The position numbers and the translations under genes were made by a program. Shown here piece after piece: positions 5,985-15,053 of a stretch of 41,588 nt of DNA. Source of the DNA: Chryseobacterium gleum (lineage in GTDB: Bacteria; Bacteroidota; Bacteroidia; UBA10329); assembly GCA_945903645.1 (NCBI GenBank), contig CAMDOM010000028.1, positions 1-41,588 on the forward strand. The letters are read 5' to 3'. The notes under the pieces are model-generated. The model was not told where the DNA came from. It did no database searches and worked only from the letters and a program-made list of their open reading frames with translations. Numbering within the stretch: position 1 is the stretch's first letter; the number at the start of each line of letters is the position of its first letter.

Positions 5985-8194
5985 CGCTTTTTTCGGGGTC
6001 GTGTTTTCATTTGCCACATGCTATCATAAACATTGCTGTTAATGAAATCGGGCGAGTCTTTCAACCTAAAATTGCTGTAGGCAATCATGCTCGGTTCGCC
6101 AGTGCTTAGGTTGAAAGTGAGGCAATAGTAATAGGTGTCATAATTGGGCCGAGCCATGTAGTATATAGCCAGTGGAATGGCGGGCGGCACTAGTATATAT
6201 AGCAAATGCAATGGGGTAAACTGCTTGTTTTCGCGGTAATTGATAACGCCAGTCCACGAAAAATTCTCGGTGCTATAATCCTTAATAATAGCAGCAATTC
6301 GCTCGCGGTCTAAACTCACCATATCCACATCCATATGGAGCAGGCGCTTGTCTACCCATTCATTTAAGAAAGCAATGTCATTAAACGTTTTCACGCTATT
6401 GGAATCGAGCATGGTGGCTTCCAAGATTATTGTTTCGAGCGAGAGCAGCTTTGCGCTCTTTTCTAATTTGGAAAACAACTCCAACTTGGCTGATTCCGCA
6501 TCCAAAAAGTTGTGCTGCTGCTGCTTGCGCATATCCAATTTGGTATACGCTGGCGATATCATCACCACCTTATCAATCCCCAACTTAATGCCCGAATTAC
6601 GCCATTCTCGTTTCTCTTCACGGTTCTTTTTATCTTGCTCAAAAACTGATTCAGTCGTTTTATTCCCCATCCATTTTTCGCGTTCCCATTGATCGAATTG
6701 GTTGCTGAAGGTGGTATCGTTAAACAATTCCACAAAGGCATAGCGCAGCATAGAATAGCGTGGTTTTTCCATTTGTCTAAGGCGCAAACGGTCGTACCTG
6801 CTCATTTGCTCCAGTTGAATTGTATCCAAGTGAGCCGCTTGGAGTTCGGGGGCTGTGCGGCTAAACATGCCGGGCATGTAGTGATCAAGCATCAGTTGTT
6901 TCAGCAGGTCGTCCGCCATAGCAATAAGGTCAGCATCGGTAGGATTTTTAAGCCGTAAGCGCCAAATATGACCCAAAGCCAACACACATAATTCGTCCGC
7001 TTGCAGTTGATAAAACAGATGGTACAACTGCTGCGATTCGCCTTCTATGGCGGTATATCCGGGATGCACATAACCCAATTTGCCTGCCATCTTAAACTTA
7101 GCAAGTGTATAAAGCGAACGAGCCACTTGCTGATGAAGAAAAGGATTGTTGGGATGTTTGCGCAGCAGCAAATAGGCGTTGTAAATAGCCATTATGGGCT
7201 GGTCGGTCATTTGATAAAGGTGTGTAAGCTCAAACCTCGCTGTTTCGCGTAGTAGCAAAAAGTCCTTTTCTGAAAGCAAGAAATCCTTGCCTTTAGACCC
7301 TCCCGATTTTAGCATCAATGCATTTATAATGGCTTGCCGTTCGCTTGGGCTGGGGTGCGTGGCGTCATCAACATTCTTTTCGTCCACAGGCTCGGGGGTC
7401 TTCACTTGGTCGAGAAAAAAGCTTTTGTCAATCTTAAAATCTTGATAGTTGAAAAAGGTTTGATCAAACTTCACATCATCAAACGGAAGGTGGGCATAAC
7501 GCATCACATCAAACACTTTGGGGATGGATTGGGTGGAATACCCCGAACGCAAAAACCGGTCTAACCCTTCGCTGTCTGCGGCTTTTTCCAATTCCTTGGA
7601 ATAGCGACTTCGGGCCAAAATGCGCTCGTCAAAAGAGGAACGCCCATGCACTCCTCGGCCTTCCTTCATGTCTAAGTTTTCTACATACGCATTGATGATA
7701 TGATGCCGCTGAAAATGCACCAATTCGTGGCTTAGGATGTAGGCCAACTGGGCTTCGTTTTCCAACTGCGCCAGCAAACCAAGACTCACCAGAATAACTC
7801 CATCATCGGTCGTAAAAGCGTTGACCACAGACGAACGCAACGCGTACACCCGAACACTGTCGCGCAACTCAGGTTCATCCTTCAGCACAATATCCAGCAC
7901 TTTAGACAAATAGACAGACACAGGGTCATTGAAAAGTACGCGCCCGCTGGTGAGCACTTGGTTCATTACAAAGTTGCTTTCCAGCAAGAAATTGTCTTTG
8001 TCGCGGGTGCGTTGCTTGCCATCGCGTTCACGGTTCAGCTTCTTTTGTGCCGTTTTATACTTCTCGGTAGATAGCTGACGAAACTCCTCAGGAATGGGAT
8101 TCTGCGCTTGTAGCGGCTGGTAATTGGTCAAGTTCTGCGCCAGCAAGCCAAACGGCAGCAGGAAAAACAACAGAAGAGCGTACCACTTGACCAC
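5981..8194 (-). CDS. M48-family metalloprotease with long C-terminal region
   Basis: The protein is 737 aa. The N-terminus is a signal peptide (LLLFFLLPFGLLAQ). The M48 zinc site is visible as HELVH at residues 156-160, with the third ligand in ELEKAADSEG (E203, followed by D207). DGVILVSLGLLAQLENEAQLAYIL precedes the site, as in BepA/YfgC and related periplasmic peptidases. Beyond about residue 300 comes a long region not recognised as a known domain, including a hydrophobic stretch near residue 670 (LLYILVPPAIPLAIYYM). It could process or assemble outer-membrane proteins, which fits its translational coupling to the barrel-like gene, but that is inference. A TATCTTTG -7 element lies 17 bases upstream. 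Confidence 0.8.
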   Translation of the reverse strand: MVKWYALLLFFLLPFGLLAQNLTNYQPLQAQNPIPEEFRQLSTEKYKTAQKKLNRERDGKQRTRDKDNFLLESNFVMNQVLTSGRVLFNDPVSVYLSKVLDIVLKDEPELRDSVRVYALRSSVVNAFTTDDGVILVSLGLLAQLENEAQLAYILSHELVHFQRHHIINAYVENLDMKEGRGVHGRSSFDERILARSRYSKELEKAADSEGLDRFLRSGYSTQSIPKVFDVMRYAHLPFDDVKFDQTFFNYQDFKIDKSFFLDQVKTPEPVDEKNVDDATHPSPSERQAIINALMLKSGGSKGKDFLLSEKDFLLLRETARFELTHLYQMTDQPIMAIYNAYLLLRKHPNNPFLHQQVARSLYTLAKFKMAGKLGYVHPGYTAIEGESQQLYHLFYQLQADELCVLALGHIWRLRLKNPTDADLIAMADDLLKQLMLDHYMPGMFSRTAPELQAAHLDTIQLEQMSRYDRLRLRQMEKPRYSMLRYAFVELFNDTTFSNQFDQWEREKWMGNKTTESVFEQDKKNREEKREWRNSGIKLGIDKVVMISPAYTKLDMRKQQQHNFLDAESAKLELFSKLEKSAKLLSLETIILEATMLDSNSVKTFNDIAFLNEWVDKRLLHMDVDMVSLDRERIAAIIKDYSTENFSWTGVINYRENKQFTPLHLLYILVPPAIPLAIYYMARPNYDTYYYCLTFNLSTGEPSMIAYSNFRLKDSPDFINSNVYDSMWQMKTRPRKKR

Positions 8195-8210
8195 GTATTG
8201 CAGGTTTGGG

Positions 8211-8218
8211 CAAAGATA
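8211..8218 (-). promoter_or_regulatory. -7 promoter element (TATCTTTG) for the M48 protease operon
   Basis: On the minus strand the sequence is TATCTTTG, an exact TAnnTTTG match, with its 3' end 17 bases before the ATG at 8194. No TTG is present at the expected -33 distance, so the call rests on the -7 element and its position alone. Confidence 0.45.
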
Positions 8219-8330
8219 ACATCTGCAAAAGGTGTGGGTATTGATGTTTGTTGCTACGAATTCGGTTGATGAAAAAGAATTCTAACGCAATCCAAATTTC
8301 AAAAACTGAACAAACCAATAAATCAAATTC

Positions 8331-9329
8331 CTACTCCGCAATTTCAGCCTTCGCTATTCCGCTTTTGAAAAGATGCATCCGTAGTGTGATTTCGTGGCTG
8401 CCGTTGCTGTAGGCACGGAGGCGGCTGGTGGTTATATCATACGAATAGCCAACCCGAAACCATTTAAACACCACCTCACCCGCAACCATTACTGCATCGT
8501 CAATACGATAGCCCACTCCAATATTGACCCGATTTAGATAGTTATTCAAATTGTCGAACCCAAACCATAAGGATTGGTCAAATTGGGCAGATGCACCATC
8601 TGTCTTGAAAAACGATTGGGGCTTAAGTCGAAATACTCTTCCAATCTTAAAATCATAACGAATAAGGCCATAATAATGGCGAGCTACTGTAACTTTCGAA
8701 ACAGTGCCACCATCTGCATATTCCAAAGTCTGCCCAGTCAAGTGATTCGCACTGAAGCCTACCACAAGCCCCTTAAAGCGGTAGCTTAATCCGATTCCCA
8801 TGTCAAATGCTAAACCGCCTTGATTACTACTAATAATATTTTGGTCACCAGTTTGAATTGGGTTGAGCTTTGACCCGTCCAATGTGTTATACAACATTCC
8901 AGTATAAATCCCTGGAATGATTCTATGCTCACCGATTGTGATACAATATGCATAGTTGAACCTTACAGCACCTGAATACTGTGCTCCCAATTTGTCACTT
9001 AATACAGTGACACCAAAGCCACTCTTTGAAATGGTTTTCAGGAAATTTCTCTTAAGCCAACTACCAGTTTCTGGAACTTTAACTGTAAATCCATTTTCAC
9101 CCCTGTTAAGGTCGACCGAGATATTAACGAGTGTTGATATTGGTCTTCCATCAAAACCAACCCATTGTTGCCTGTGCTGCACATCAGCATTCAATTTATA
9201 ATCGTTGACTATGAACTATGGATTGATGAATGCGCTGTAGTCCTGATACTGCGAAAACTGTGGATCCTGCTGTGCACGCATGTTCAGGCTAGCAAGAAAT
9301 AGTAGGGTTAGAACTTTTAGGAATTTCAT
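8331..9329 (-). pseudogene. PorP/SprF family protein interrupted by an in-frame amber codon
   Basis: From ATG at 9327-9329 the frame encodes a signal peptide and the hallmark PorP/SprF N-terminus QQDPQFSQYQDYSAFINP. It is then broken by TAG at 9216-9218 (codon 38). The same frame resumes at once and runs open to TAG at 8331-8333 with typical family features (ADVQHRQQWVGFDGRP, FGVTVLSDKLGAQYSG, LAFDMGIGLSYRF, GVGYRIDDAVMVAGEVVFKWFRVGYSYD). The full length would be 332 codons, normal for the family. PorP/SprF proteins are outer-membrane components that anchor T9SS type B cargo. The stop separates the signal peptide from the barrel. An ATG at 9194 could restart translation but would give an unexported product. 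A sequencing or assembly error is the main alternative. Confidence 0.8.
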
Positions 9330-9410
9330 TGTGGAAAAGTAACTAAATGAACCCTTCCATATAAAATCACGAAAGCATCTCTAGTTAACTCGTAGTATAC
9401 ACAGTATACC

Positions 9411-12005
9411 TCACCCACACTTACTATGCCCGCAGTTTTTGCAATTCAGGCAGCCTTCTTCGTAGATTAAAGCTGGTTGGTGGCACTCGCTGCAAATGGC
9501 ATCGGCTGGGCGAGTTCCGTCTTCTATGTAGCGTTTTAGAGACCGCGCCACACCGTTTTTCCAGTTGTTGAGCGATGGGGCATCCAAATGCAAATTCTCC
9601 ACTAGGTTTACCACATACGGCAATGGCATTCCGTGGCGCAATACGCCCGAAATGAGCTTGGCGTAGTTCCAATATTCTTTGTCGAACATGCGCGATAATC
9701 CCTCTATGGTGGTGCCATAACCTTCACGATCGGTGTAGCGAAAATCGTAGCGCGATCCTTTGCCAACACGCTGTTTAAGCACCTGGCCATGCTCAACCCA
9801 TTCTGGCAGTCGAAATGAATCTTTTGATTTTCCCGTGAAAATTTCATACGGATGCCCTTCTATCAATCCCATCACAGCAATCCATTCTTCTTCGCCATTG
9901 CGGAAACGAACAACATCGGCTTCGAGCACATCAGGGCGTTTGGCTGGACGCGCCTCCACCTCCATTTCGCCTTTGGTTTCTTTCTTTTCGTCATTGCTAA
10001 TTAGCACACCCGAACGCGACCCATCGCGATAAACGGTAATGCCTTTGCAGCCTGTTTCCCAACCTGTTCTGTATATGTCAGCTACCAGTTCTTCGGTGGC
10101 ATTGTTGGGCACATTCACAGTAACGCTGATGCTATGATCCACCCATTTTTGAACGGAACCTTGCAGGCGAACTTTATTCAACCAATCTACATCGTTGGCG
10201 CATGCCATGTGATAGGGACTTTTGGCAATAAGCGCCTTCATTTCGGCCTCGCTGCTTTGCGCCACGGTATTGGGGTCGTAGCCATTTACTTGCAGCCATT
10301 GGGAAAACCCATGGTGCAGCACATGAAATTCTTCCCATGAATCGCCCACGCCATCTACAAAATCTACTTTAATGTTGCGGTCGTTAGGATTCACTTTGCG
10401 CCTGCGCTTGTAGGCCACCATAAATGCAGGCTCAATGCCCGATGTGGTTTGCGTCATCAGGCTAGTAGTTCCAGTAGGCGCAACGGTGAGCAAAGCGATA
10501 TTTCTACGACCATATTTTTTCATGTCGGCAAAAAGGTCGGGGTCTGTGGCTGCAATGCGCGCTATGAAAGGATTACCCTCTTCGCGCTTGGCATCATAGA
10601 TTGGAAATGCACCACGTTCGCGCGCCATCTCTACCGAAGAACGGTAGGCTTCGACCGCCAATGTTTGATGCACACGCGTGCAAAACGTTACGCTTTCGTC
10701 CGAGCCATAGCGAATGCCCAATGCTGCCAGCATATCACCTTCTGCGGTAACGCCAACTCCCGTTCTTCTTCCTTGAATGCATTTCTCACGGATTTTTGTC
10801 CACAGGCCAAGCTCTACCGATTTGAGGTCGACTGGCTCAGGGTCTGAATTTATTTTGGCTAGTATCGTATCAACTTTCTCCAATTCGAGGTCGATGATAT
10901 CGTCCATGATGCGCTGGGCAAGCTGCACGTAGCGACTAAATCCATCAAAATTGAACTTGGCTGATTTGGTAAATGGATTTTCCACAAAACCCATAAGGTT
11001 GAGTGCCAACAACCGACAACTATCGTAGGGACAAAGTGGAATTTCGCCACATGGATTGGTGCTCACTGTTTTGAAACCCAAATCGGCATAACGGTCTGGC
11101 ACCGATTCGCGAATAATTGTATCCCAAAACAGAATGCCCGGTTCGGCAGACTTCCATGCGTTATGAATGATTTTTTGCCAGATGGCAGCCGCATTTACCT
11201 CTTTGGTCACTTTTGGTTCAAGGGCATCAATAGGAAACTGCTGCACATAGGTTTTTCCGCTAATCACGGCTTTCATAAATGCATCGTCAATGCGCACCGA
11301 AACGTTGGCTCCAGTCACTTTGGTACCATCCATTTTGGCATCTATAAATTTCTCGGCATCGGGATGTTTTATAGAAACGCTAAGCATCAAAGCGCCTCTG
11401 CGGCCATCTTGCGCCACTTCGCGTGTGGAATTTGAGTAGCGCTCCATAAATGGCACTAAACCCGTGGATGTAAGCGCACTGTTTTTTACAGGAGTTCCTG
11501 CCGGGCGGATGTACGACAAATCGTGCCCCACGCCACCTCTGCGTTTCATCAACTGCACTTGTTCTTCGTCCACGCGCATAATGGCACCATACGAATCGGA
11601 GTTTCCATCGGCACCAATTACAAAACAATTGGACAGCGATACGATTTGATAATTATTGCCAATGCCCGTCATTGGTCCACCTTGCGGAACTATGTAGCGA
11701 AATCGGTCTAAAGCATCAAATATCTCTTGCTCGCCTATAGGATTTGGATAGCGCTTCTCTATTCGAGCAATTTCTTTGGATAATCTGCGGTGCAAATCGG
11801 ATGGTGTGCACTCGTAAATATTGCCATAAGAATCTTTGAGGGCATATTTGTTTATCCAAACACTGGCGGCCAGTTCGTCCCCATTGAAATAAATGATGGA
11901 AGCCGCCAAAGCTTCTTCATACGAATAGGTTTGTTTTGGAGATGGGTTGTTAGGCTCGTTAGTTTTTGGGGTCGCGATATCCATAGTTTCGGCTTCGATG
12001 CTCAT
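9411..12005 (-). CDS. nrdJ: Adenosylcobalamin-dependent (class II) ribonucleotide reductase
   Basis: The enzyme reduces ribonucleotides to deoxyribonucleotides with a B12-generated thiyl radical. The 864-aa sequence shows the radical-site motif NPCGE (N317, C319, E321). The reducible cysteine pair is C127 (in LSNCFV) and C330 (in YDSC), 11 residues after C319 as in Thermotoga NrdJ. The glycyl/phosphate-binding segment APTGTTSLM is also present. The C-terminal tail has six cysteines (C838, C841, C852, C855, C858, C863) in a zinc-ribbon-like pattern typical of this subfamily. No class I subunit is nearby. The cell needs or makes cobalamin for this enzyme, and no cobalamin riboswitch was seen upstream. 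A perfect palindrome upstream (12103-12119) may be an operator. The call is firm. Confidence 0.95.
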   Translation of the reverse strand: MSIEAETMDIATPKTNEPNNPSPKQTYSYEEALAASIIYFNGDELAASVWINKYALKDSYGNIYECTPSDLHRRLSKEIARIEKRYPNPIGEQEIFDALDRFRYIVPQGGPMTGIGNNYQIVSLSNCFVIGADGNSDSYGAIMRVDEEQVQLMKRRGGVGHDLSYIRPAGTPVKNSALTSTGLVPFMERYSNSTREVAQDGRRGALMLSVSIKHPDAEKFIDAKMDGTKVTGANVSVRIDDAFMKAVISGKTYVQQFPIDALEPKVTKEVNAAAIWQKIIHNAWKSAEPGILFWDTIIRESVPDRYADLGFKTVSTNPCGEIPLCPYDSCRLLALNLMGFVENPFTKSAKFNFDGFSRYVQLAQRIMDDIIDLELEKVDTILAKINSDPEPVDLKSVELGLWTKIREKCIQGRRTGVGVTAEGDMLAALGIRYGSDESVTFCTRVHQTLAVEAYRSSVEMARERGAFPIYDAKREEGNPFIARIAATDPDLFADMKKYGRRNIALLTVAPTGTTSLMTQTTSGIEPAFMVAYKRRRKVNPNDRNIKVDFVDGVGDSWEEFHVLHHGFSQWLQVNGYDPNTVAQSSEAEMKALIAKSPYHMACANDVDWLNKVRLQGSVQKWVDHSISVTVNVPNNATEELVADIYRTGWETGCKGITVYRDGSRSGVLISNDEKKETKGEMEVEARPAKRPDVLEADVVRFRNGEEEWIAVMGLIEGHPYEIFTGKSKDSFRLPEWVEHGQVLKQRVGKGSRYDFRYTDREGYGTTIEGLSRMFDKEYWNYAKLISGVLRHGMPLPYVVNLVENLHLDAPSLNNWKNGVARSLKRYIEDGTRPADAICSECHQPALIYEEGCLNCKNCGHSKCG

Positions 12006-12102
12006 TGCTTGAAATAATTGTAGAAGGTTCCCCGTGCAGATTGACTTTCAGAACTCAGGAACAGTTTTTCAAAGAAGCAAAGCACCAAGGAAAATGACAA
12101 GT

Positions 12103-12119
12103 GAATGTTCTGAACATTC
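12103..12119. promoter_or_regulatory. Perfect palindrome upstream of nrdJ, candidate operator
   Basis: GAATGTTC-T-GAACATTC is an 8-bp perfect inverted repeat with a one-base centre, about 100 bases upstream of the nrdJ start. It does not resemble the NrdR box. The TGTTC/GAACA half-sites recall LexA-type sites of other phyla. A degenerate -7-like sequence (TATAATTTG, minus strand, 12142-12150) lies just upstream, which would put the palindrome near the transcription start. The function is inferred. Confidence 0.4.
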
Positions 12120-12224
12120 GCGAAAAGTTATTCACCTCCGCACAAATTATAGTCTCGTTTCAGAGCTAAATAAAATCGAACCGAGAAGGAGAACTGTGAA
12201 ATTGAACATCACTAGCCCTACAAC

Positions 12225-12260
12225 AAAAAAGCCTTGCACGCACCGCGAGCAAGGCTTTTT
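12225..12260 (-). terminator. Rho-independent terminator after the Gly-rich T9SS gene
   Basis: A strong hairpin (GCCTTGC ... GCAAGGC, loop of 11) is flanked by A-runs on one side and T-runs on the other: AAAAAAGCCTTGC and GCAAGGCTTTTT. It lies 19 bases beyond the stop of the T9SS cargo gene, which reads into it on the minus strand. The stem is symmetrical and could also act on the plus strand. Confidence 0.8.
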
Positions 12261-12278
12261 GAATGGGAAAAAGCTGTT

Positions 12279-14786
12279 CTATCTCTGAAGTATAACCTGA
12301 CGAACCGCGTTTACTTCTTCATTAGCGAATCGGATGAGATAGATTCCGTTAGTCAAATGATCAAGCGCTATGGTTGAGTTATTAGTCACGTTTCCTTTTG
12401 TCATTATTACTTGACCCATCATGTTTACCACGCTAACTTCCAATGGATTTTTAACATTAGAAATGAACTGAACCGCACCCGAACTTGGGTTTGGATAAAG
12501 AAGCACCACATGCTGTTCTGGCTCCGTTGCTATCCCGACCACTGTAGTGTTAAAACAAGAAGACGTTGCGCTGCAACCATTTAGTGTAACCACTACGGCA
12601 AAGTTTCCTGACACGGGAGCAAGATACGTTTGCTCCGTAGCATTATCTATTGGCGCATTAGTATTATCGCAATCAACCCATTGATACGTAGCTCCTGCTG
12701 CAACGGCAGCCAACTGATTTCCTGTTTGCTCCACAGACGCATCCACAGCTTCTAGCACAGTAACCTCAACCGATGCTGTGTTTGAACAGGCAGTAAATCC
12801 GTCAATTCCAGTTAGACTATATATTGTAGTTTCAGTTGGCGAAACCGTAGCGCCATCCGCGATATTATTGTCCCAGATGTAAGTGTCTGCACCACCACCG
12901 CTCAGAACGACATCATCGCCCAAGCAAATGGTAGTTAAAGAAGCGTTTGCAGTGACTTCTGGCAGCGCGTTTATAACAAGATCAATTCCGTTTGAATTGC
13001 CTATAGCTGGCGTTGCAGAAGAAACAACCCGAATGCGATAGCCTGTGCCGCTGGCGGTTTGCAACGGAATCAAAACACTAATTGTGCCTGACGTGGCCGA
13101 AACTACTGACCCAATATCGATTGGATTCGAGAAATCGCCATTAGCATCAGAAAGTTGAGCGGTAAATGTATTTGCGCCACTAAAGCTTCCCACCGCGCTG
13201 AAATCTACTAGGGTGGTTTGGCTAGCACACAAGGTATTTAACTCCACATCAAGAGTAAGAATTTCGATGCAAGGATCGGGTTCCGCAGCCAACTCAGAAA
13301 CGTTGTCAGTCACTGAACCACTCACGCTTTCCACTGTTCCTGCGCTACCATTTGTCCCAGCTACACCAGCTGGAGAGCCCGAACCGCCAAGACCTTGATC
13401 GCCAGCCAAACCACCTGTAAACGTAGTTCCGCTTTGATTAATCGTAGAGTTATAGCCATAAATGCCAAAGCTTGAACCAGCAGCACCACCGCCTCCGCCT
13501 CCGCTATTGCCACCTGCGCCACCATCGCCACCATCGCCACCTATTTGCGAATCGCCTACGGATGCACCTCCAGGACCTCCAGTTCCACCAGTCGTTCCTA
13601 CTCCGCTCACACCGCCATTTCCACCATTTCCACCTACACCAAGAATAAAACTACAATCGACAAAAGAACATGCAGAGGAAAGCAAAAACACAGCAACAGA
13701 ACTTCCTCCAGACAACCCAGCTGTGCCAGCCAATGGAGCAGCTGTACCACCCGAACCACCACCTCCTCCGCCAGCACCATAGGAATCGGTACCGCTATCG
13801 CAACCACCAGAACCACCGCCACCGCCACCTCCAGTTCCATCTAATCCAAGTGTTCCGTTACTTCCACCAGTAGCAAACCAATAATCACCACTTAAGCTAA
13901 AGGCATCAGCGGCCCCAACTCCTCCTGCACCATGAACTGTTTGACCATCTGAACCGTCAATTCCAGCCGCACACGTGCCCGAACCTCCACCAGGTTGGCC
14001 ATATCCTGGACCAGAAATAGTAGCATTTACACCACCGATACCGCCAGTTGCATCAAAATCTGGAAATCCGCTGCAATCCGAATCCATGTACCCACCGCGT
14101 CCTCCATTTCCTCCACGCGTATTAGGATTAGATAGCGTGGCACCCACACCACCTGCACCCGAAGAATTATCGTTGCAAGCTGTGTTGAACTCATCAGCGC
14201 TTGCGCCAGGAGTGCCATTTATACCCGGTATATCAGCATTTGTACCTGCGCTTCCAATAGTGCCCGAAGAGCCAATACCACCTCGAATTGTGGTACGCTG
14301 AAAAACCAATCCCGTGCTGTTCTTTACATGAACTCCGTATGAACTTTTGCCAACGGTGAGCGCATCTGGAGCGATGATTTCAAAATCCGAAATTATAGTA
14401 GACGAATTAATGTTCTCTCCTTTCATGGTGAAAAACTCAGGACCTGACGTGCCTCCTGCAATAACAGTTAATCCGGTAACAGCCCATTGGCCGTCAAATC
14501 CACCCCACAAACTAATACCATCGGCAAGGTTTATTACCTCGTTGTAGGTTCCAGATGCTGCTACCCTAACATCCGAATATCCTTCGGTGAGGGCACGTTG
14601 GATACCCACATTAATTTTGAAACACGGGTTGTCTTCACCGCCACATTCAGGAGAGTTTACTCCTGTTGCACCATTCACATGAATGATAAACGAACAACTC
14701 TGTTGGGCAAATGAGATTGACGGAATAAAGCCAATACTAGCAAGTACAAGGCTTTTGGACAACTTCGTTAATGTAGAAAATTTCAT
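12279..14786 (-). CDS. Glycine-rich secreted protein with T9SS type A sorting domain
   Basis: The 835-aa product starts with a signal peptide (LTKLSKSLVLASIGFIPSISFAQ). A parallel beta-helix-like N-terminal part follows (DGISLWGGFDG, then FEIIAPDALTVGKSSYGVHVKNSTGL). About 280 residues are then very Gly-rich (GGVGATLSNPNTRGGNGGRG, GGTGGPGGASVGDSQIGG and many similar runs). One or two Ig-like modules follow (TTICLGDDVVLSGGGADTYIW). The C-terminal T9SS domain begins LLYPNPSSGAVQF and ends IRFANEEVNAVRQVILQR. ATG at 14786 was chosen because it leads straight into the signal peptide; a start at 14825 would add 13 residues. It is probably a surface or matrix protein, with no catalytic motif seen. 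A strong terminator follows. Confidence 0.82.
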   Translation of the reverse strand: MKFSTLTKLSKSLVLASIGFIPSISFAQQSCSFIIHVNGATGVNSPECGGEDNPCFKINVGIQRALTEGYSDVRVAASGTYNEVINLADGISLWGGFDGQWAVTGLTVIAGGTSGPEFFTMKGENINSSTIISDFEIIAPDALTVGKSSYGVHVKNSTGLVFQRTTIRGGIGSSGTIGSAGTNADIPGINGTPGASADEFNTACNDNSSGAGGVGATLSNPNTRGGNGGRGGYMDSDCSGFPDFDATGGIGGVNATISGPGYGQPGGGSGTCAAGIDGSDGQTVHGAGGVGAADAFSLSGDYWFATGGSNGTLGLDGTGGGGGGGSGGCDSGTDSYGAGGGGGGSGGTAAPLAGTAGLSGGSSVAVFLLSSACSFVDCSFILGVGGNGGNGGVSGVGTTGGTGGPGGASVGDSQIGGDGGDGGAGGNSGGGGGGAAGSSFGIYGYNSTINQSGTTFTGGLAGDQGLGGSGSPAGVAGTNGSAGTVESVSGSVTDNVSELAAEPDPCIEILTLDVELNTLCASQTTLVDFSAVGSFSGANTFTAQLSDANGDFSNPIDIGSVVSATSGTISVLIPLQTASGTGYRIRVVSSATPAIGNSNGIDLVINALPEVTANASLTTICLGDDVVLSGGGADTYIWDNNIADGATVSPTETTIYSLTGIDGFTACSNTASVEVTVLEAVDASVEQTGNQLAAVAAGATYQWVDCDNTNAPIDNATEQTYLAPVSGNFAVVVTLNGCSATSSCFNTTVVGIATEPEQHVVLLYPNPSSGAVQFISNVKNPLEVSVVNMMGQVIMTKGNVTNNSTIALDHLTNGIYLIRFANEEVNAVRQVILQR

Positions 14787-14859
14787 GGTAAATGAATTAA
14801 ATGACTCGTGAATAAACAAAACCAAGCATTCCTTTGGAGATTGGAATACTTGGAGTTAG

Positions 14860-14931
14860 TAGCCTCGAGCAGAATCGAACTGCTATCTAAAGTTTAGGAA
14901 ACTTCTATTCTATCCGTTGAACTACGAGGCT
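14860..14931 (-). tRNA. tRNA-Arg (anticodon CCU)
   Basis: The 72-nt cloverleaf folds fully on the minus strand. The acceptor is AGCCTCG/CGAGGCT with discriminator A, the D stem is GTTC/GAAT, the anticodon stem is GAAGT/ACTTT, the loop is TTCCTAA, and the T arm is AGCAG-TTCGATT-CTGCT. The anticodon CCT (14896-14898) reads AGG codons, so the charge is arginine. CCA is not encoded. A TATATTTG promoter element lies 12 bases upstream. Confidence 0.93.
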
Positions 14932-14942
14932 GTAAAGCGCGG

Positions 14943-14976
14943 CAAATATACCGTTTAGACGAAACGGCTATACAAA
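14943..14976 (-). promoter_or_regulatory. Promoter of tRNA-Arg
   Basis: On the minus strand TTTG (14973-14976) is followed after 22 bases by TATATTTG (14943-14950), an exact TAnnTTTG match. The predicted start site is about 5 bases before the mature tRNA 5' end at 14931. The spacer contains a small inverted repeat (CCGTTT/AAACGG). Confidence 0.6.
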
Positions 14977-15053
14977 GTCAGGATTGCATTAAATAGGTTG
15001 TTTTTTTAAGGTCTGCAAGGCTCACGCTTTGGCGCGTTTTCTCCACATTATTT

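Noticed and set aside
10449-10847. A 132-aa plus-strand open frame inside nrdJ
   Set aside because: Antisense shadow of the strongly supported class II RNR.
12006-12278. Cobalamin riboswitch upstream of the B12-dependent RNR
   Set aside because: No B12-box-like conserved core was seen. The spacer holds only the palindrome and the terminator.
13213-14301. Pro-rich and Ser/Thr-rich open frames on the plus strand
   Set aside because: They are the antisense of the Gly-rich region (GGN codons read as NCC). The minus-strand gene has a signal peptide and sorting domain.
14860-14931. tRNA-Arg as an integration (att) site for an island
   Set aside because: No integrase gene and no direct repeat of the tRNA 3' end were found in the window.
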